DNA of 64,000 nt from Isoetes taiwanensis (lineage: Eukaryota; Streptophyta; Lycopodiopsida; Isoetales; Isoetaceae): contig JAJEKV010000239.1 in assembly GCA_021234155.1 (NCBI GenBank), forward strand, positions 124,001 through 188,000. The letters are read 5' to 3'. Below the pieces are notes generated by a model. That model did no database searches. It was not told the DNA's origin and was given only the letters and a program-made list of their open reading frames with translations. Positions 23,591 through 37,002 of this stretch are shown here, one piece after another; the first letter of the stretch is position 1, and every line of letters starts with the position of its first letter. The translations under genes and the position numbers were made by a program.

Positions 23591-24094
23591 CTCTAAAGCT
23601 CGCTAGCACAAATCTTTGAAACATACCTCTATTAAAGATAGGTTTTGTCCGATGCATACTTTGTAATCGGCTTGCCCAAATAAGCATCTAAGCTTTCGAG
23701 TAATGGCTTGTAATGCCAAAATATGATAGCCTCACTTCTAGACATGCTCTCAATGTCTTGCATCCGGTCAACATGGAAGCCTTGATCGCCAAAAGAAAAG
23801 AACAAAAAACTCCCCGTGTATAAAAAAAAAATTCTTCATGTGCTCCTTGCCCACGCTAACAAAATCCCTTCGAATATATCCTCATAGGTGCCACCGAGAT
23901 GCATGCATGCCCTGTCGACAGGATTAAGGATAGAAATCCAAGAAGTTTAAAATCATATAGAAAAATTCTATGATATTTGGATAATCGGAAAGCTTTTTCT
24001 ACGGCAGCCAGAACCCTTATAATCTTAGGAAATCGACATAAGAAAAATTCCAAAAATATTTTTAGCCAAACCGGAAAATTCCAAATTAACAAGA

Positions 24095-25486
24095 TTGATA
24101 ATATCTAAGTCACTAAAAATAGATAAAGAAAAGAAGCACTAGAGAGAGAAAATGTCAATTGTTTCTGCGCTCATAGCTTAAGCTACAGAGGTTAGATTCT
24201 GATGATCTTGGGCTCATTGGAAACTTATGTAGAGATCTTTTGATTGACAAATAATTTGACCCAGATCTATCAAGATAGATATCTACTTTTTGTACTTTTC
24301 AATCTAGCCTTTTCGCAAAAGTGCATGCCGGTAGATTTGATGATAATATGGTTCTTATCATAACTTTTGAATACATTTGTGTTTTGAGTGTTTTTTATGC
24401 GTTGGAAAAGCTCTCTCTCCCGAGATCTCTGTGATGATGTATGATGTGCTCATACTTGGTTAACTTTTCTAGGTCAAAACAGCAAATTTTTGGGCGGCAT
24501 TGATAGGGTTTCACACCTACTAGTTGATCAAAACATGATTTGCTGTAACAAAAATCATACTCTTTGCCCGGTGATCATTCGGACATATCCTTTATCCTTT
24601 GCATCATTATAGTGCATTAAGCTTTTATAAAGGTATTGAAGAGATGATGTTGCGATAAGCTTTTATGAAGATATTGAAGAGATGATGTTATCGCGGCGGC
24701 GTTACGTATTGGAGAAAAAAAAATTAAATTTTTTGTTAATCATGAAAGTTGCTTTGATAGTCAATGAATCAAAGCACGACTCACGAATCAAACGATTACG
24801 TTGAAGCATCGTTCAACAATATATTTATTGCATGCAAATCCTATTGGCCTAGTAGATGAAGGATGGTATTTTTATTTATCGAGTGAATATAAAATTATAC
24901 CTAGCATATCTCTGTACTTGCAATATTGACCTCCTTGCTTTCGTCTTGAGGATTGTTCAAAGAGACAAAATATTTACTTGAGTCCACAATTCAAACTAAT
25001 ATATCGGGATGGATGGCTTTATTTGTTGCTTCAAAATGCATGGGAATGTGCAATTAGGGAGGCATTGCCTTGGCCAACTTACTTGTCTAGACTCCCACTT
25101 TGGTATTGGGTATATTCTTGTGTCAAATATCTATGTGGATCTGTACAGGATGGAAAATGCTATATTCTACTATTAAAGAGGTACATCTTTACATCTTTGT
25201 AGGAAGGAAGCCCATTGTGAATGTACCATAAAGGTGGAGACAGAGATGACCCATAGCCACATATCAGTGAATGCTGCCAAAGCTAAACAAATCTAGTAAC
25301 ATAGGCACAAAGAAGATTGACAATAGAGCAGATTCTCTGTCATCCTTGGGTCTTGAAACATACTTGTTATGATGGTCAATATTATGACAATAGTGTAAGA
25401 TCTCCTAGTCCTTCAAACATCATTATTGAGATAACAAATGTATACAGGAAAAGAATTCGACTACAGAGGGTTGGTGGGTGGTATGT
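24095..25486. repeat. Repeat X, copy 1 (1.4 kb)
   Basis: Matches 35649-37002 along its length and, for its first 240 bp, 40926-41163. All three share the sharp left edge (G)ATAATATCTAAGTCAC although their left neighbours differ. It lies directly between Y copy 1 and Y copy 2. It carries the PPR E-motif fragment at 25009-25176. No TIR or poly-A end was found. Confidence 0.85.
25009..25176 (+). pseudogene. PPR protein C-terminal E-motif fragment (copy 1)
   Basis: A 55-residue open frame reads CFKMHGNVQLGRHC, then 'GYILVSNIYVDLYRMENA', then a stop. This matches the E motif after the last repeat of PLS-class pentatricopeptide proteins (consensus-like C-x-x-HGN-x-x-LG and Y-x-LLSNIYA). PPR repeats upstream and any E+/DYW domain downstream are missing, so this is a fragment. 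PLS-class PPR proteins act in RNA editing of plastids and mitochondria. Copy 2 at 36568-36735 has the same frame and the same stop. Confidence 0.6.
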
Positions 25487-28400
25487 GAAGTTATTTAAAA
25501 ATGATATGTCATAAGATTAACCATATGGATTGACATATGAAGATTGCGAAAATGCTTTAGAAGTTTGCAAGTGTTGGAAGAATTTACATCATTTCTAATA
25601 TTCACCACGTAACGCTCCATAATTAAGAACTGTCAACGCCATTTCTACTAATTACCACATGATGCTCCATATTTAAGAACTTATTTCCGTTGCTGTTATT
25701 AGTTTATATTTTGGAATGGGGTAAAACTTTTAACATTTTATAGGACCACATTAGTGCATCTACCAAAATCTCATGTATAAATAATTTCTAGGGCATTTTA
25801 TAACAAAAAATTGTCAATCAACTAATCCAAGTGAATGTTAATGGTAAGATTTAAGCTGCCACATAGTATAGATACTATGTGATTTTGCCAGCGGTAATTT
25901 ACGATTCATATTTCTTAATTTGAAAAAATTGTTATTGTTAAACAAATAACTTTTTAACACTTAGAAGCAAATTAGAACCAGGTGCATATATATAGCTAAT
26001 TCCTTACAATATATACCTGCAGTATATTCCATGTAGTATTCCATTCAATTATATCAGTATGGTGCACAAACTATTTCCTTTCATGTTAAAAGTAAATTTG
26101 AGCCGCTTCCTACAATATATATCTTAGCCAATAAGGTCATTATACAACACATCTCCATAGACATTTTCATGTGCAGCCAATAAAATAAATAAAGAGGCAA
26201 ATTGATAACTAAGGAAATGCAGACTTTAAGAACTAAGCATTTGCAAAGGGTAATATTGAAAGGCTGCTAAGACATCAAACAATCTAGCATAAATTAAAGA
26301 AATAGCAAGTCGAACAAAATGGCAAGCTGGATTCTAGAGTAAACGTAAGCATCAAGCACCAGGTCTGAGGCTAGAGAATACACGAAATGGTATAAAGATA
26401 AACCACCTGAGAAACACGAATCATGCACCTGGAGCTTCATTTAGTTTCTTTTATGAATAGTGCACAAAGTATGTATAATAGCCATGGGCGTATCCATATT
26501 CGTAGTGCAAGAAAATCTCCATGATTTATCCTGTAGGATGCTGCTGCTATGGAACTGTTAAAACATTAACAGTTCCAGCATCAAAACATTTACAACTCCT
26601 CTTCAACAGTTCAAGATCCTGAACATTTACAACTCCTCTTCAACAGTTCCAGCATCTGAACATTTACAACATCTTATATTTACACTTCAACATCTTATAC
26701 TTACACTGGGTAACAAAATGTAGGCTTCCATTTTTCAAAGGTTCCATCATCGGGCTATTTGCAGAACATCTTCTCCTAAACCGATAAAACCATGCTATTG
26801 CCAACATCTCCTTAGATATGGGGTATTAATGGAACATATGACTTGGAATTGTAGGAGATGCTTGGGGAGGCCTTCTTGAAGCAGCCATAGAGGATAGAAA
26901 AGGGAAGATAGCCATATAAAGGCGAGAGCCTTATATGCCAAGCCACGATTTAGTGAAAGGTCTTGGGGAAAGGTGAAGAGAGGATTCATAGGTTCGATTG
27001 GCGAGTTATTCACTATTTCCGTTGTCCTTTTGGATGTGGCCATACTTCTCTTATGGTTCCGCTTTGGACTTAACTGATCCAACTTGCTATTCGTAACACC
27101 AAGGGAACTAAGACAAAGTCTCTTATGACTTAACCTGATCCAACTTGCTATTCGTAACACCAAGGGAAGTAAGACAAAGTCTGGCTTGCTCCAAGTATAA
27201 CAGTCAACACCAAGGGAAGTAAGACAAAGTCTGGCTTGCTCCAAGTATAACAGTCAAAATATTCCCGACAAATTTCTTTCCAAATGGATGTGATTCTACT
27301 GGCCAAATCACAAAATATTAAGCCCACGGAATCCTCGCGGCCATTGGCCGTTTTAAAAAGAACCATTCAACTGTCACTATACATTGCATTCATTGTGCTC
27401 AATCTTCCAATCACTCATCAAGTAGCGAAATGCTCTATCATATACTACTTATAATGAAATACCAGCCATGGTGTCTGTAAATATATGATGTTGAATACTC
27501 GGATGGTATACATTTATACCTCAGTTCCAGATCACTTTAGTTTCTCGGGTGTGTGCCTGCCAAAAAATATATGTGCACTCTTGCAATAGTGTCAATCTGC
27601 TACATGTTATCAGGAAATAATTTTATAAAATAGAATGTTAGGGTCAAATCAGTCTTCAGGAAAAATTTCAATGAAGGCGTTCTAACATTGTGCCATTCCC
27701 AATGAAACTTGTTTTAACTATCTTAATTAAAAAATCACACCTCTACGCCTTGCACAACCGAAGTGTTTGCTACAAAATTGAAAACTGCAGCTTGCACACG
27801 GACACCAAAGGTGCCAAGGCGGATAATATTCTAGAATATCATTATCACCATAAACACAAATCTGTGCTGCAAAAACAGACCCATGAATCTAAATGAGAAT
27901 TCAGAGCTTACATATTAAGGCACATATGTATATGTGCAACAATAATGCGCGCACCAGCTTCTACCATTAAGCTGACTCTTCTTCGTGAAAGCATTGATTT
28001 ATGAGCATTCCCAAATGATGAGTTCTTATCCTATCCAATCTAACCAATTTGATATATTAGATTGCAGCAGAGGAGTTATGTAGAATCAGGCCAGGCCTGC
28101 AAATGGAGTACATTAATTGTATCTTTTTGGGTAGTGTATCACATTGGCTGCACCATCTCAACTGCATCTTAGGCAGAGCATTGCATTTGCTTCAACATGG
28201 ATTTGAATTTCACAACAGTAAGCATGTCAAGTGGGTGCTCTTAACATAGGCTACAACAATCTACTCACCATGGCATTTTTGATAATATATAGGACAAAAG
28301 AAATGCTTCTCCCATTCAATTAGTTGCGCCATGGCATTTATAGGTTGTAGCAATCTCTTCACCATGAAATTTTTTATAACATATAGGACAAAAAAAGTGC

Positions 28401-31273
28401 TTCTCCCATTCAATTAATTGCGCCATCGCATTTACAGGCTATAGCAATCTCTTTAGCATGGCATTTTTTACAACATATAGGACAAAAGACGTGCTTTTCC
28501 AATTCAATTGATTGCATTTTTTGGTAATATACATGATCAAAGAAGAGATTGTTCTTCCAAATCAATTAGATGCACAGAATCATGTGGTGGCCATGACCAC
28601 TGCTTTGTTTTGACCTCTAGTTATTAATGCCTTTGGTTGAAATGCACTTCTAGGAAGCTAGAGATAAGAGCAACAAAGACATCCAAAGGGGGCCTGCTAC
28701 TGATGAAATGTGACTTTTTTTAATCAGTCAAGATAGCATGTTGCTCATCTTGCCCTCAATTAACATGTTGCTCCTTGATGTCTCCATACGCGCGCCATCT
28801 TTCCATACCTATGTGTTGTCTAGTTTTTGGAGTGGGAGAGTAAATAATATGGAAGCACGGAGAACAGATAAAATGTAACTTGTCAATTTATGCTTTACTA
28901 CATTCCAACATGATAAACAAACAGGGAGGAACATAAAGGTGCAGATTCTGCTGAGAAAAGACAAAATGCAAAAACATTACGATACATGGCAAATCTTTGA
29001 AAGGGCTTGGCTTTGGTAGCAACCATTTATTGATGACATGCCTGACTTCCTTGCTCTAATAAACAGCCTCCAAACAATCCATGACAATTTGGAAAAGCAT
29101 AGATCTAGAAAACCTCACTCTTTCCTTTACCTAAAAGCTTCTCACCTCTGATTATTGATGATGCTGGCATGGTTCTAACAACTGCACTGCCTAGCCTTGT
29201 TATGGAGTCAATTTGTTTGTATATGATTCCTCCCTCTTTCCTTCACCTAAAGCTTCTCACTTATATTTCTCCATAATGCTTGTACATGATTCCTCCCTCT
29301 TTCCTTCACCTAAAGCTTCTCACTTATATTTCCCCATAATGCTTGGCATGGTTCACGACCAACTTCACACTATCTAACACAGTCATGGAGTCCATTTGCT
29401 TCTATGAGACCATAAGACATTCAAGGTTTGAAAGTAGCCGCTTCAATATCTATAGACATGAGACCTAAATCAAACAACTTTATTCAAAAGGAAAGCCAAC
29501 ATAGATGTAGATATTAGCTGGTGGAAAACTGGTGTGGATCATGAAACCACTTTGATTCAATGTCCGTAGAGTATCCTCAATCATATAGGTTCGGGGTTGT
29601 TCAAGTAAGCGGCGCTTTCGCTTGAGCATCTTTTGTATCATATAAAATGCATAGAAACTTCATGTGCAAATGCGGTTCTAGTTGGAGCAAGTCTAGTCTT
29701 CTTAGAATATACCTGAACATTGCTAATCAAAAGTAGAGTTGGCATGCGTTGCATTTTCCTTCTTGCATCTCTATTATGAGGGACTGAAGGAAATAATGAC
29801 ATTACTCACCTAGTTTGCAGATGCCATTCTTACGGTGAGGAGACCACCATCACTCGTCTTAAAAAAATAATCTTGAACAAAGAATCGTATTCTTTGGAGA
29901 TGGCTTGTGACATGCATTATTTGTAAGCAAAGGCACAACTTGCATAAATAAATGATAGGATGTTAGCAAACACCTATACAAAAGCATGCATAAAGAAAAT
30001 ATACAAAAGCGTATGTAAAGAGGAAAGCATGCAAATATCAGACCACATCTTCAAATATAAATTCTGACTGCATTTATCAACATACAATCAAAACTTCTTG
30101 AGCATTCTAAAAGCAATCGGATATTGGCTGAAATAAGCGACCAAATGTCTACCGAGCATATGCACCAGATTTTAGGTACTGGATAATGCTGGGATAATGC
30201 TAAGCTCCAGTGTCCATTCTGCTTTTACACATGCATTGACAATTGACTGTTTTTATTGAACCAAGCGCTTCAAATGCATCTGTGGAGGAAGTAACCAAGT
30301 CAAGAGCTTAGATATTGAAGAGAACCTTGGACATTGGTGCCTTCATGCTTAGAACTAATGCGACATTAATTCTATTTTATCTGATATAGTCCATGCAGTA
30401 TGTTTCAGATATTGTTATTGTATCAAACAGAAACAAAATAAATAAGGACAAAGAACAAATAAAAATGGTTTCAAGCCTGAAATTAAAAAAAAAATAGTTT
30501 TGCTATTTGCTGCACTTCAATCTTGCATGAAAATGGCCCACCGTTATTTGTTGGTATTCTAAGCTTAAAAAGATCTTAACATTTTATGGCCACCTTATTA
30601 ATGAGCTACTGGACCTTCAAATAGAAACAAAACAGATAAGGACAAAGAACAAATAAAAATGGTTTCAAGCTTGAAATTAAAAAAACAATTTTGCTATTTG
30701 CTGCACTTCAGTCTTGCATGAAAATGGCCCACCGTTATTTGTTGGCATTCTAAGCTTAAAAGGATCTTAAGAGTACTCTAAAGCTCTGCTAGCACAAATG
30801 CTGAAACATACCTCTATTAAAGATAGGTTTTGTCTGATGCATACTTTGTAACTGGCTTGCCCAGTAAGCATCTAAGCTTCTGGAGTAATGGCTTGTAATG
30901 CCAAAATATGATAGCCTCACTTCTAGACATGCTCTCAATGTCTTGCATCCGGTCAACATGGAAGCCTTGATCGCCAAAAGAAAAGAACAAAAAACTCCCC
31001 GTGTATAAAAAAAAATTCTTCATGTGCTCCTTGCCCACGCTAACAAAATCCCTTCGAATATATCCTCATAGGTGCCACCGAGATGCATGCATGCCCTGTC
31101 GACAGGATTAAGGATAGAAATCCAAGAAGCGAAAATCATATAGAAAAATTCTATGATATTTGGATAATCGGAAAGCTTTTTCGGCGGCCAGAACCCTTAT
31201 AATCTTAGGAAATCGACATAAGAAAAATTCCAAAATATTTTTTAGCCAATAGGAAAATTCCAAATTAACAAGA
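25487..31273. repeat. Repeat Y, copy 2 (5.8 kb)
   Basis: Direct copy of 18312-24094. Typical differences are CTGCAG here for CGCGG in copy 1, CCAG or CTG here for CG there, and one extra unit in the TAAGACAAA array. Copy 2 is followed at 31274 by unrelated sequence (CTAGTGGCGGATGCGG) where copy 1 runs into repeat X. Confidence 0.85.
27080..27262. repeat. Tandem repeat in Y copy 2 (four units)
   Basis: Same family as 19895-20095, with a unit of about 55-70 bp including AACACCAAGGGAAGTAAGACAAAGTC and GGCTTGCTCCAAGTATAACAGTC. The last two units are nearly identical, which suggests a recent expansion. Confidence 0.75.
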
Positions 31274-34200
31274 CTAGTGGCGGATGCGGCGTTCACGGCA
31301 TAGGCCTTCGATGCAAAGGAAAAGTAAAAGTAAAGTAAAAGCAGAGGCCGTTAGGCTGTGAATATCGGTTGTGGGGCATAAGCACATGATAGGAATCCAT
31401 GAAATCATAGGCTTATTTAGAACTTTCTAGAATGAGCTTTCTAGTATACAAACGTTCGATGGGAAAAGAAATAAAATTATGATGATGATGGCTTACTACA
31501 TGACATAACATAACATTTTGTAGGCAAAGAGGATATGTAATTTAACATTTGAAGTTGATGCTAATGATCGTAACACATGAAGGTCTGGTGGTTTGGAAGA
31601 TTCATCTATAAAAATTGTAACAAATTAAAATTATAGGTAAGAAGAGTGAGCTTAAATTTTAGGTTACGGATACAACATGTATGTGAGGCTATGGGATAAT
31701 AGTAAATGATACTATCAAATTGAACTCTCAAAGATGAATCTACAACATTACAAAGAAACTATTAGAAACAAAATTTAAGATTTAATGAAATCATTGTTTG
31801 CAAACTTGACACTTTTTGGCCTTCAAGGACTTGAGATTCAATAAAGTCGTTCTTTGCCTGCCACTTTGTGGCCACTACCATTTATCCTAAGCCTGGCAGC
31901 TTGTAACTAATCTTCCAAATGTATAGACTTCCACTCTAATTTAGGGCACTATTTTATTAAGAGGCAAAAAAGAACAATGTCTACAATGTGATAAATGGTT
32001 TAAATTCAATATTATCTTGGCACTAAGGTATATCCTCAAATGCACGATAACAGATGAATATAATTGACATGTATTTGAATTGATCGAATCTTTTGAGATT
32101 TCGACTTCAAAATTCTGGTGAGTGTTCCATACAAAGCTTCTATAGCAGACCGATATGCTCTGCAACCAAGCTCATTACAGCTCGTAGATGATTTAGATAC
32201 TCAAATTTTCACCCTACTAATGTGCAGCATATTAATCTTATATTTCTTGTAGTTCTTTCATGCCCTTGACGTTTGAACATTTCTTATATTTCTTGTAGTT
32301 GTTTCAAGCCCTTGACGTTGACAATTTGAGAAAAAGATGTTGGCATTATCATTTCAGAATCTTATTTGAGCACCACAGAACTTGGGCTAGAAATTTAAAT
32401 GTAAAAGGAGCACAATTACATGTAGCTATACCAGAGCTGCACAAATACGTTGGGCCGACCAAGAGGACCGATTGCCAGAATATATCAGTCTATTTTGTTG
32501 TTAAAAGCTCAATAAATATATCTCAAGATGCTGAGTGATCGAATTCTTCAACAATACATAATGATATGGGGAGGGCAGTATGTTCTTGGTCTTGCTAATA
32601 GTTTAAAAGCTATATTCTAGTTGGAGAAAGGCACGGTTGAAGTACAGATATAGTTTTCAGATCCCTTAAGTTAACCAATTCCAACAATAAATATCTTGAA
32701 ATGAAGACCCAGATTCCAACAATGCAGAACTTGAAATGGAGAGCCACGATCTTTCCTGTTGCTATGTTCGGATAATAACAAAAAAATGAGGCCGAGCCAA
32801 ATGTATAAACAAAAGATTTATTTAGAAGCTACATTTAGTTATATACACCGGATGGTATTGATGTCACGGTGGCCGACGTCTGCATAAGAAAATCAAGAAG
32901 ATAATGAAATCAATTTGCGGCGTTGAAAGAGGTATAGAATCTACTGCAAAAAAAATAACAATATCCATTTCACCAAAGAGGTCAATTTGATTGGTGTCGA
33001 TTATTATGTAGAGATTAGAAAAAAAAGAGGCCAATTTCTGATTGTCGATTATTATGTAGAGATTAGAAAAAAAAATACTAATATTGATTTCAGCAAGCTT
33101 GAAAGAAGTAAACACTTACCCATTGTTTAAAACTTGCGGATAATTGATCGTCAATTTCATAAGGAAGAATCTGCTCTTAAAAAAGCGAATCTGAGAAAAT
33201 GGAAATATTCTTATGTTTTGATAAAGCTAACGATTTTCTTATAACAATTTGCTCTTCCATGCTAGAATCATATGAGCCACAAAGGGGCATGTGCTACACA
33301 TCGAAAGTAGAGGCTAATTATTTTCTCTCTTCCATGCTAGAACCAGTATGAGCCACAAAAGGACTTGTGTTGCACATCAGAGAAGTGGCTAATCAAAAGG
33401 AAATAAGCTTTTAGGATGTAATCGAGCAACTAACAATAGAAGCGCACTTCTAGATTGACATTACCTAAAGTGTCGGCCCATACTTGTAATGCAAACTTGA
33501 GATTTACATAGACTTTGGAGGTTGCTCATTGAATTTAAGAATAACATTTGTATCCTTTACTCGGGTCTTCCAAAATTGCAGCTAATACATTCTATGTTAA
33601 CTGGAACATACTCATTTGAAAGAGGGAAATGGTTCATGCGATAATAAGAACTTGAAATGTAGCCCCTTGCATGTAATAAGATTGATCGCAATACAAAGAG
33701 AAAAAAGCAAAAAAAACCTGAGCCTAAACATGAACGTACTAAGTAAAAAACTTACTTACTTGAAATTGTTGAATCTGTATCCAATTCATTAGAAGGTTAC
33801 TATATGCCCTTTTGGTCTGGACTACAATTGTGCTCATAAAAACCATTTAGACTCCCAAGAATCAAGCACAAAAATCACGCCTTGTATGGAAGTGATTGGC
33901 ACGAAAAATTTACAAAAATTTAAAAGAAAGCATGCTTACCAATCAAGCAATTATAATTATTGTGTTCTTATATCATAGCTTTTCTTCCTTCTCATGCCAT
34001 TCGGATATGAGCTTTCCATTGCATGCAATTTACCTTGCCCTTGAAAACCTTTTCATGCAATTAAAATTTTTAATAAATCAAAGTATCTCCGAGAAGCTAG
34101 AAGAAGCTTTGAAAATGTCCTTGTGCTTGGGAAGATATGCCCTTCTCAGCGTGATTCTTTGCTAATAGCCCAACACACTGTTCATAAGAGAGAACAAATC

Positions 34201-35158
34201 AAGATAGCAACACTATAATATTAGCTACTCATATTTGATTTGATCCATGAATCTGCTAACAAAGTCACAAGCACACCGAGATTTCATCATACCTACTCAA
34301 TGTAAAGAGGCATCTCCACATCACGAAATCCTAAACCTAGGTAATTGGAGCCATCATATGCAACATTACACCCAGGTGGTAGAGTTGATTTTTGGGGTAT
34401 CAATCGGGACCGAGAGAAAACCGGAAAGGAGGACAAAATAATATGGAATATCGGTAGCCAACAAACATGGAATCCTTTTTACCATCCTAAAAGCATGTGT
34501 GCACACTATTACGGATAAGTTGAACATAAAAGCTTAAGAATGGCATCAGAGATATATGTTAACAAAGAAATTGATGTACAAGTAGCAAAATGATGCTCTT
34601 CGGCATGTACCTCTATGGTCAGAAATCCATAGCTTGCAAGCATCTTCGCTTCCAAATCAAAGCAATGCGGTATGCCTATAAGCAAAACCAAATAGTGCAT
34701 AATAAAACATATTTTGATTCACATTCTTTTCGATTTTTTGTGAATGCTTTCGATTCTTTGGGAAGATTCATAATCTTCACCTTCTAACTTTGGTAGATCC
34801 GACCATAAATCTTTTCAACAAATCAAAGCTTCTTTTGAGTGTTGGAAGATTCATAATCTTCACCTTCTCATTTTGATGGATTGACCATACACCGTAAGAA
34901 TCTAAAATCTCATTGCCATACTTCGTGTTTAAAATGTAAAGAGGCATCTCCACCACGGTGTAGTATGTTTAACACTTTACAAAGTAGACAACAAACATGC
35001 AAAGCACAATGAAATCGGCCAAACTAATCAAATAGGCTAAACATCGACAACAAAATTTGAAAAGCGACAAAGAAAACCTAGAAAGAGGACAAAGACAAAA
35101 CAAATCTTTTTTCGCTAAAAATTGTTCGGTAGTGGAAATTGGGCCAATCTTGAACACC
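31274..35158. repeat. Unique stretch between Y copy 2 and X copy 2, with local duplications
   Basis: No transposon domain was recognised. Local direct duplications are a 70-bp unit with TGTCGATTATTATGTAGAGATTAG (32990-33075), a unit of about 90 bp with CTTCCATGCTAGAA and ATGAGCCACAAA (33253-33390), and GAAGATTCATAATCTTCACCTTCT (34762-34868). Short frames (for example 32299-32538 plus) have no recognisable family. Some of this may be introns or flank of the EF-hand-like gene fragment to the right. Confidence 0.4.
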
Positions 35159-35640
35159 CTAAGGTAAATTGATTCCACAGGAGGATCCATTTACAAAGGC
35201 AACCGATTCAAAATACAAATTCAACTCAGTAAGAATCACCTTACCGTCGGCGTCTTTATCTTCGTCCATGACGGAGTTATAGAATAGCAGCATCCACATA
35301 GGGTGTCGATTTCCTTTCAAACAAAGAAACCACAAACCGTAACCTGGAAATTGGAGCTTTGAATCTTTCCCTGGGTCGACCTGCATCCCTATATCACTAC
35401 GATGACCAGCTGGCAATAGGCACGATGTGTGGCACGGATTCTCCTCGCCAGCTGCATCCCCCAACAGATCACAAACAGATCACAAAGATAGGGAGCCCCA
35501 AAATCGTAGAACAAAAAGTTTCTTCGATTTTTGGCAAATAGGGATTTTTTTCTGGCGTCCAGACTCTTCAAAACCTTAGGAAAACAACATAAAAACAATT
35601 CCAAAAAGTTTTCTATCATACCTGAAAATCCCAAATTAAA
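35159..35640 (-). pseudogene. EF-hand-containing gene fragment
   Basis: On the minus strand the frame 35464-35159 contains DKDADGKVILTE, a canonical EF-hand loop with acidic residues at positions 1, 3 and 5, Gly at 6 and Glu at 12. Hydrophobic helix-like stretches lie on both sides (MLLFYNSVMDE and LNLYFESVAF). Upstream, 35634-35480 encodes 'FLELFLCCFPKVLKSL', a diverged relative of 'LEFFLCRFPKIIRVL' near the right ends of both Y copies. Only one loop is visible, so the calcium-binding assignment rests on a 12-residue match. The rest of the gene was not found. Confidence 0.4.
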
Positions 35641-35648
35641 AGGGTTGA

Positions 35649-37002
35649 TTGATAATATCTAAGTCACTAAAAATAGATAAAGAAAAGAAGCACTAGAGAG
35701 AGAAAATGTCAATTGTTTCTGCGCTCATAGCTTAAGCTACAGAGGTTAGATTCTGATGATCTTGGGCTCATTGGAAACTTATGTAGAGATCTTTTGATTG
35801 ACAAATAATTTGACCCAGATCTATCAAGATAGATATCTACTTTTGTACTTTTCAATCTAGCCTTTTCGCAAAGTGCATGCCGTGTAGATTTGATGATAAT
35901 ATGGTTCTTATCATAACTTTTGAATACCTGTTTTGTGTTTTGAGTGTTTTTATTATGCGTTGGAAAAAGCTCTCAGGGATCTGTGATGATGTATGATGTG
36001 CTCATACTTGGTTAACTTTTCTAGGTCAAAACAGCAAATTTTTGGGCAGCATTGATAGGGTTTCACACCTACTAGTTGATCAAAACATGATTTGCACAAC
36101 AGCAAATCATACTCTTTGCCCAGCTGATCATTCTGGACATATCCTTTATCCTGCATCATTATAGTGCATTAAGCTTTTATAAAGGTATTGAAGAGATGAT
36201 GTTGCAGTAAGCTTTTATGAAGATATTGAAGAGATGATGTTATCGTGGCCGCGTTCTGTATTGGAGAAAAAAAAAATTAAATTTTTTTTGTTAATCATGA
36301 AAGTTGCTTTGATAGTCAATGAATCAAAGCGACTCTGAATCAAAACACGATTACATTTGAAGCATCGTTCAACAATATATTTATTGCATCTGAGTCCTAT
36401 TGGCCTAGTAGATGAAGGATGGTATTTTTATTTCTTGAGTGAATATAAAATTATACATAGCATATCTCCTTTGTACTTGCAATATTGACCTCCTTGCTCG
36501 CGTGCGGGGATTGTTCAAAGAGACAAAATATTTACTTGAGTCCACAATTCAAACTAAATATATCGGGATGGATGGCTTTATTTGTTGCTTCAAAATGCAT
36601 GGGAATGTGCAATTAGGGAGGCATTGCTTTGGCCAACTTACTTGTCTAGACTCCCACTTTGGTATTGGGTATATTCTTGTGTCAAATATCTATGTGGATC
36701 TGTACAGGATGGAAAATGCTATATTCTACTATTAAAGAGGTACATCTTTACATCTTTGTAGGAAGGAAGCCCATTGTGAATGTACCATAAAGGTGGAGAC
36801 AGAGATGACCCATAGCCACATATCAATAACATAGGCACAAAGAAGATTGACAATAGAGCTGATTCTCACATCATCCTTGGGTCTTGAAACATACTTGTTA
36901 TGATGGTCAATATTATGACAATAGTGTAAGATCTCCTAGTCCTTCAAACATCATTATTGAGATAACAAATGTATACGGAAAAGAATTAGAACTCTGAGAG
37001 GG
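35649..37002. repeat. Repeat X, copy 2
   Basis: Direct copy of 24095-25486, lacking about 30 bp that copy 1 has near 25270-25300. Differences from copy 1 again sit mostly at CNG/CG words. The left neighbour is the EF-hand-like fragment rather than Y itself, though the last 150 bp before X are a diverged Y end. Confidence 0.85.
36568..36735 (+). pseudogene. PPR protein C-terminal E-motif fragment (copy 2)
   Basis: Same 55-residue frame as 25009-25176, ending at the same stop, with Phe for Leu at one position. An upstream ATG at 36439 would extend the frame, but the extension has no PPR repeat signature. Frame preservation in both copies could reflect recent duplication rather than selection. 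Confidence 0.6.

Larger units (their letters stand above)
18312..24094. repeat. Repeat Y, copy 1 (5.8 kb)
   Basis: Collinear over its full length with 25487-31273. It starts GAAGTTATTTAAAAATG and ends AATTCCAAATTAACAAGA. Parts are almost identical (about 20690-21800), others (18.4-20.6 kb) differ at many scattered points, mostly at C-N-G words. It contains several internal tandem repeats listed separately. The minus strand near its right end (23990-24090) encodes 'LEFFLCRFPKIIRVL', shared with copy 2 and, diverged, with 35480-35640. No terminal repeats typical of a transposon were found at the unit's edges, so a segmental tandem duplication is the simplest reading. Confidence 0.85.

Noticed and set aside
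26795-27366. Repetitive minus-strand frames (LCLTSLGV-type repeats)
   Set aside because: Produced by translating the TAAGACAAA tandem array. The repeat unit explains them, with no sign of a repeat protein gene.
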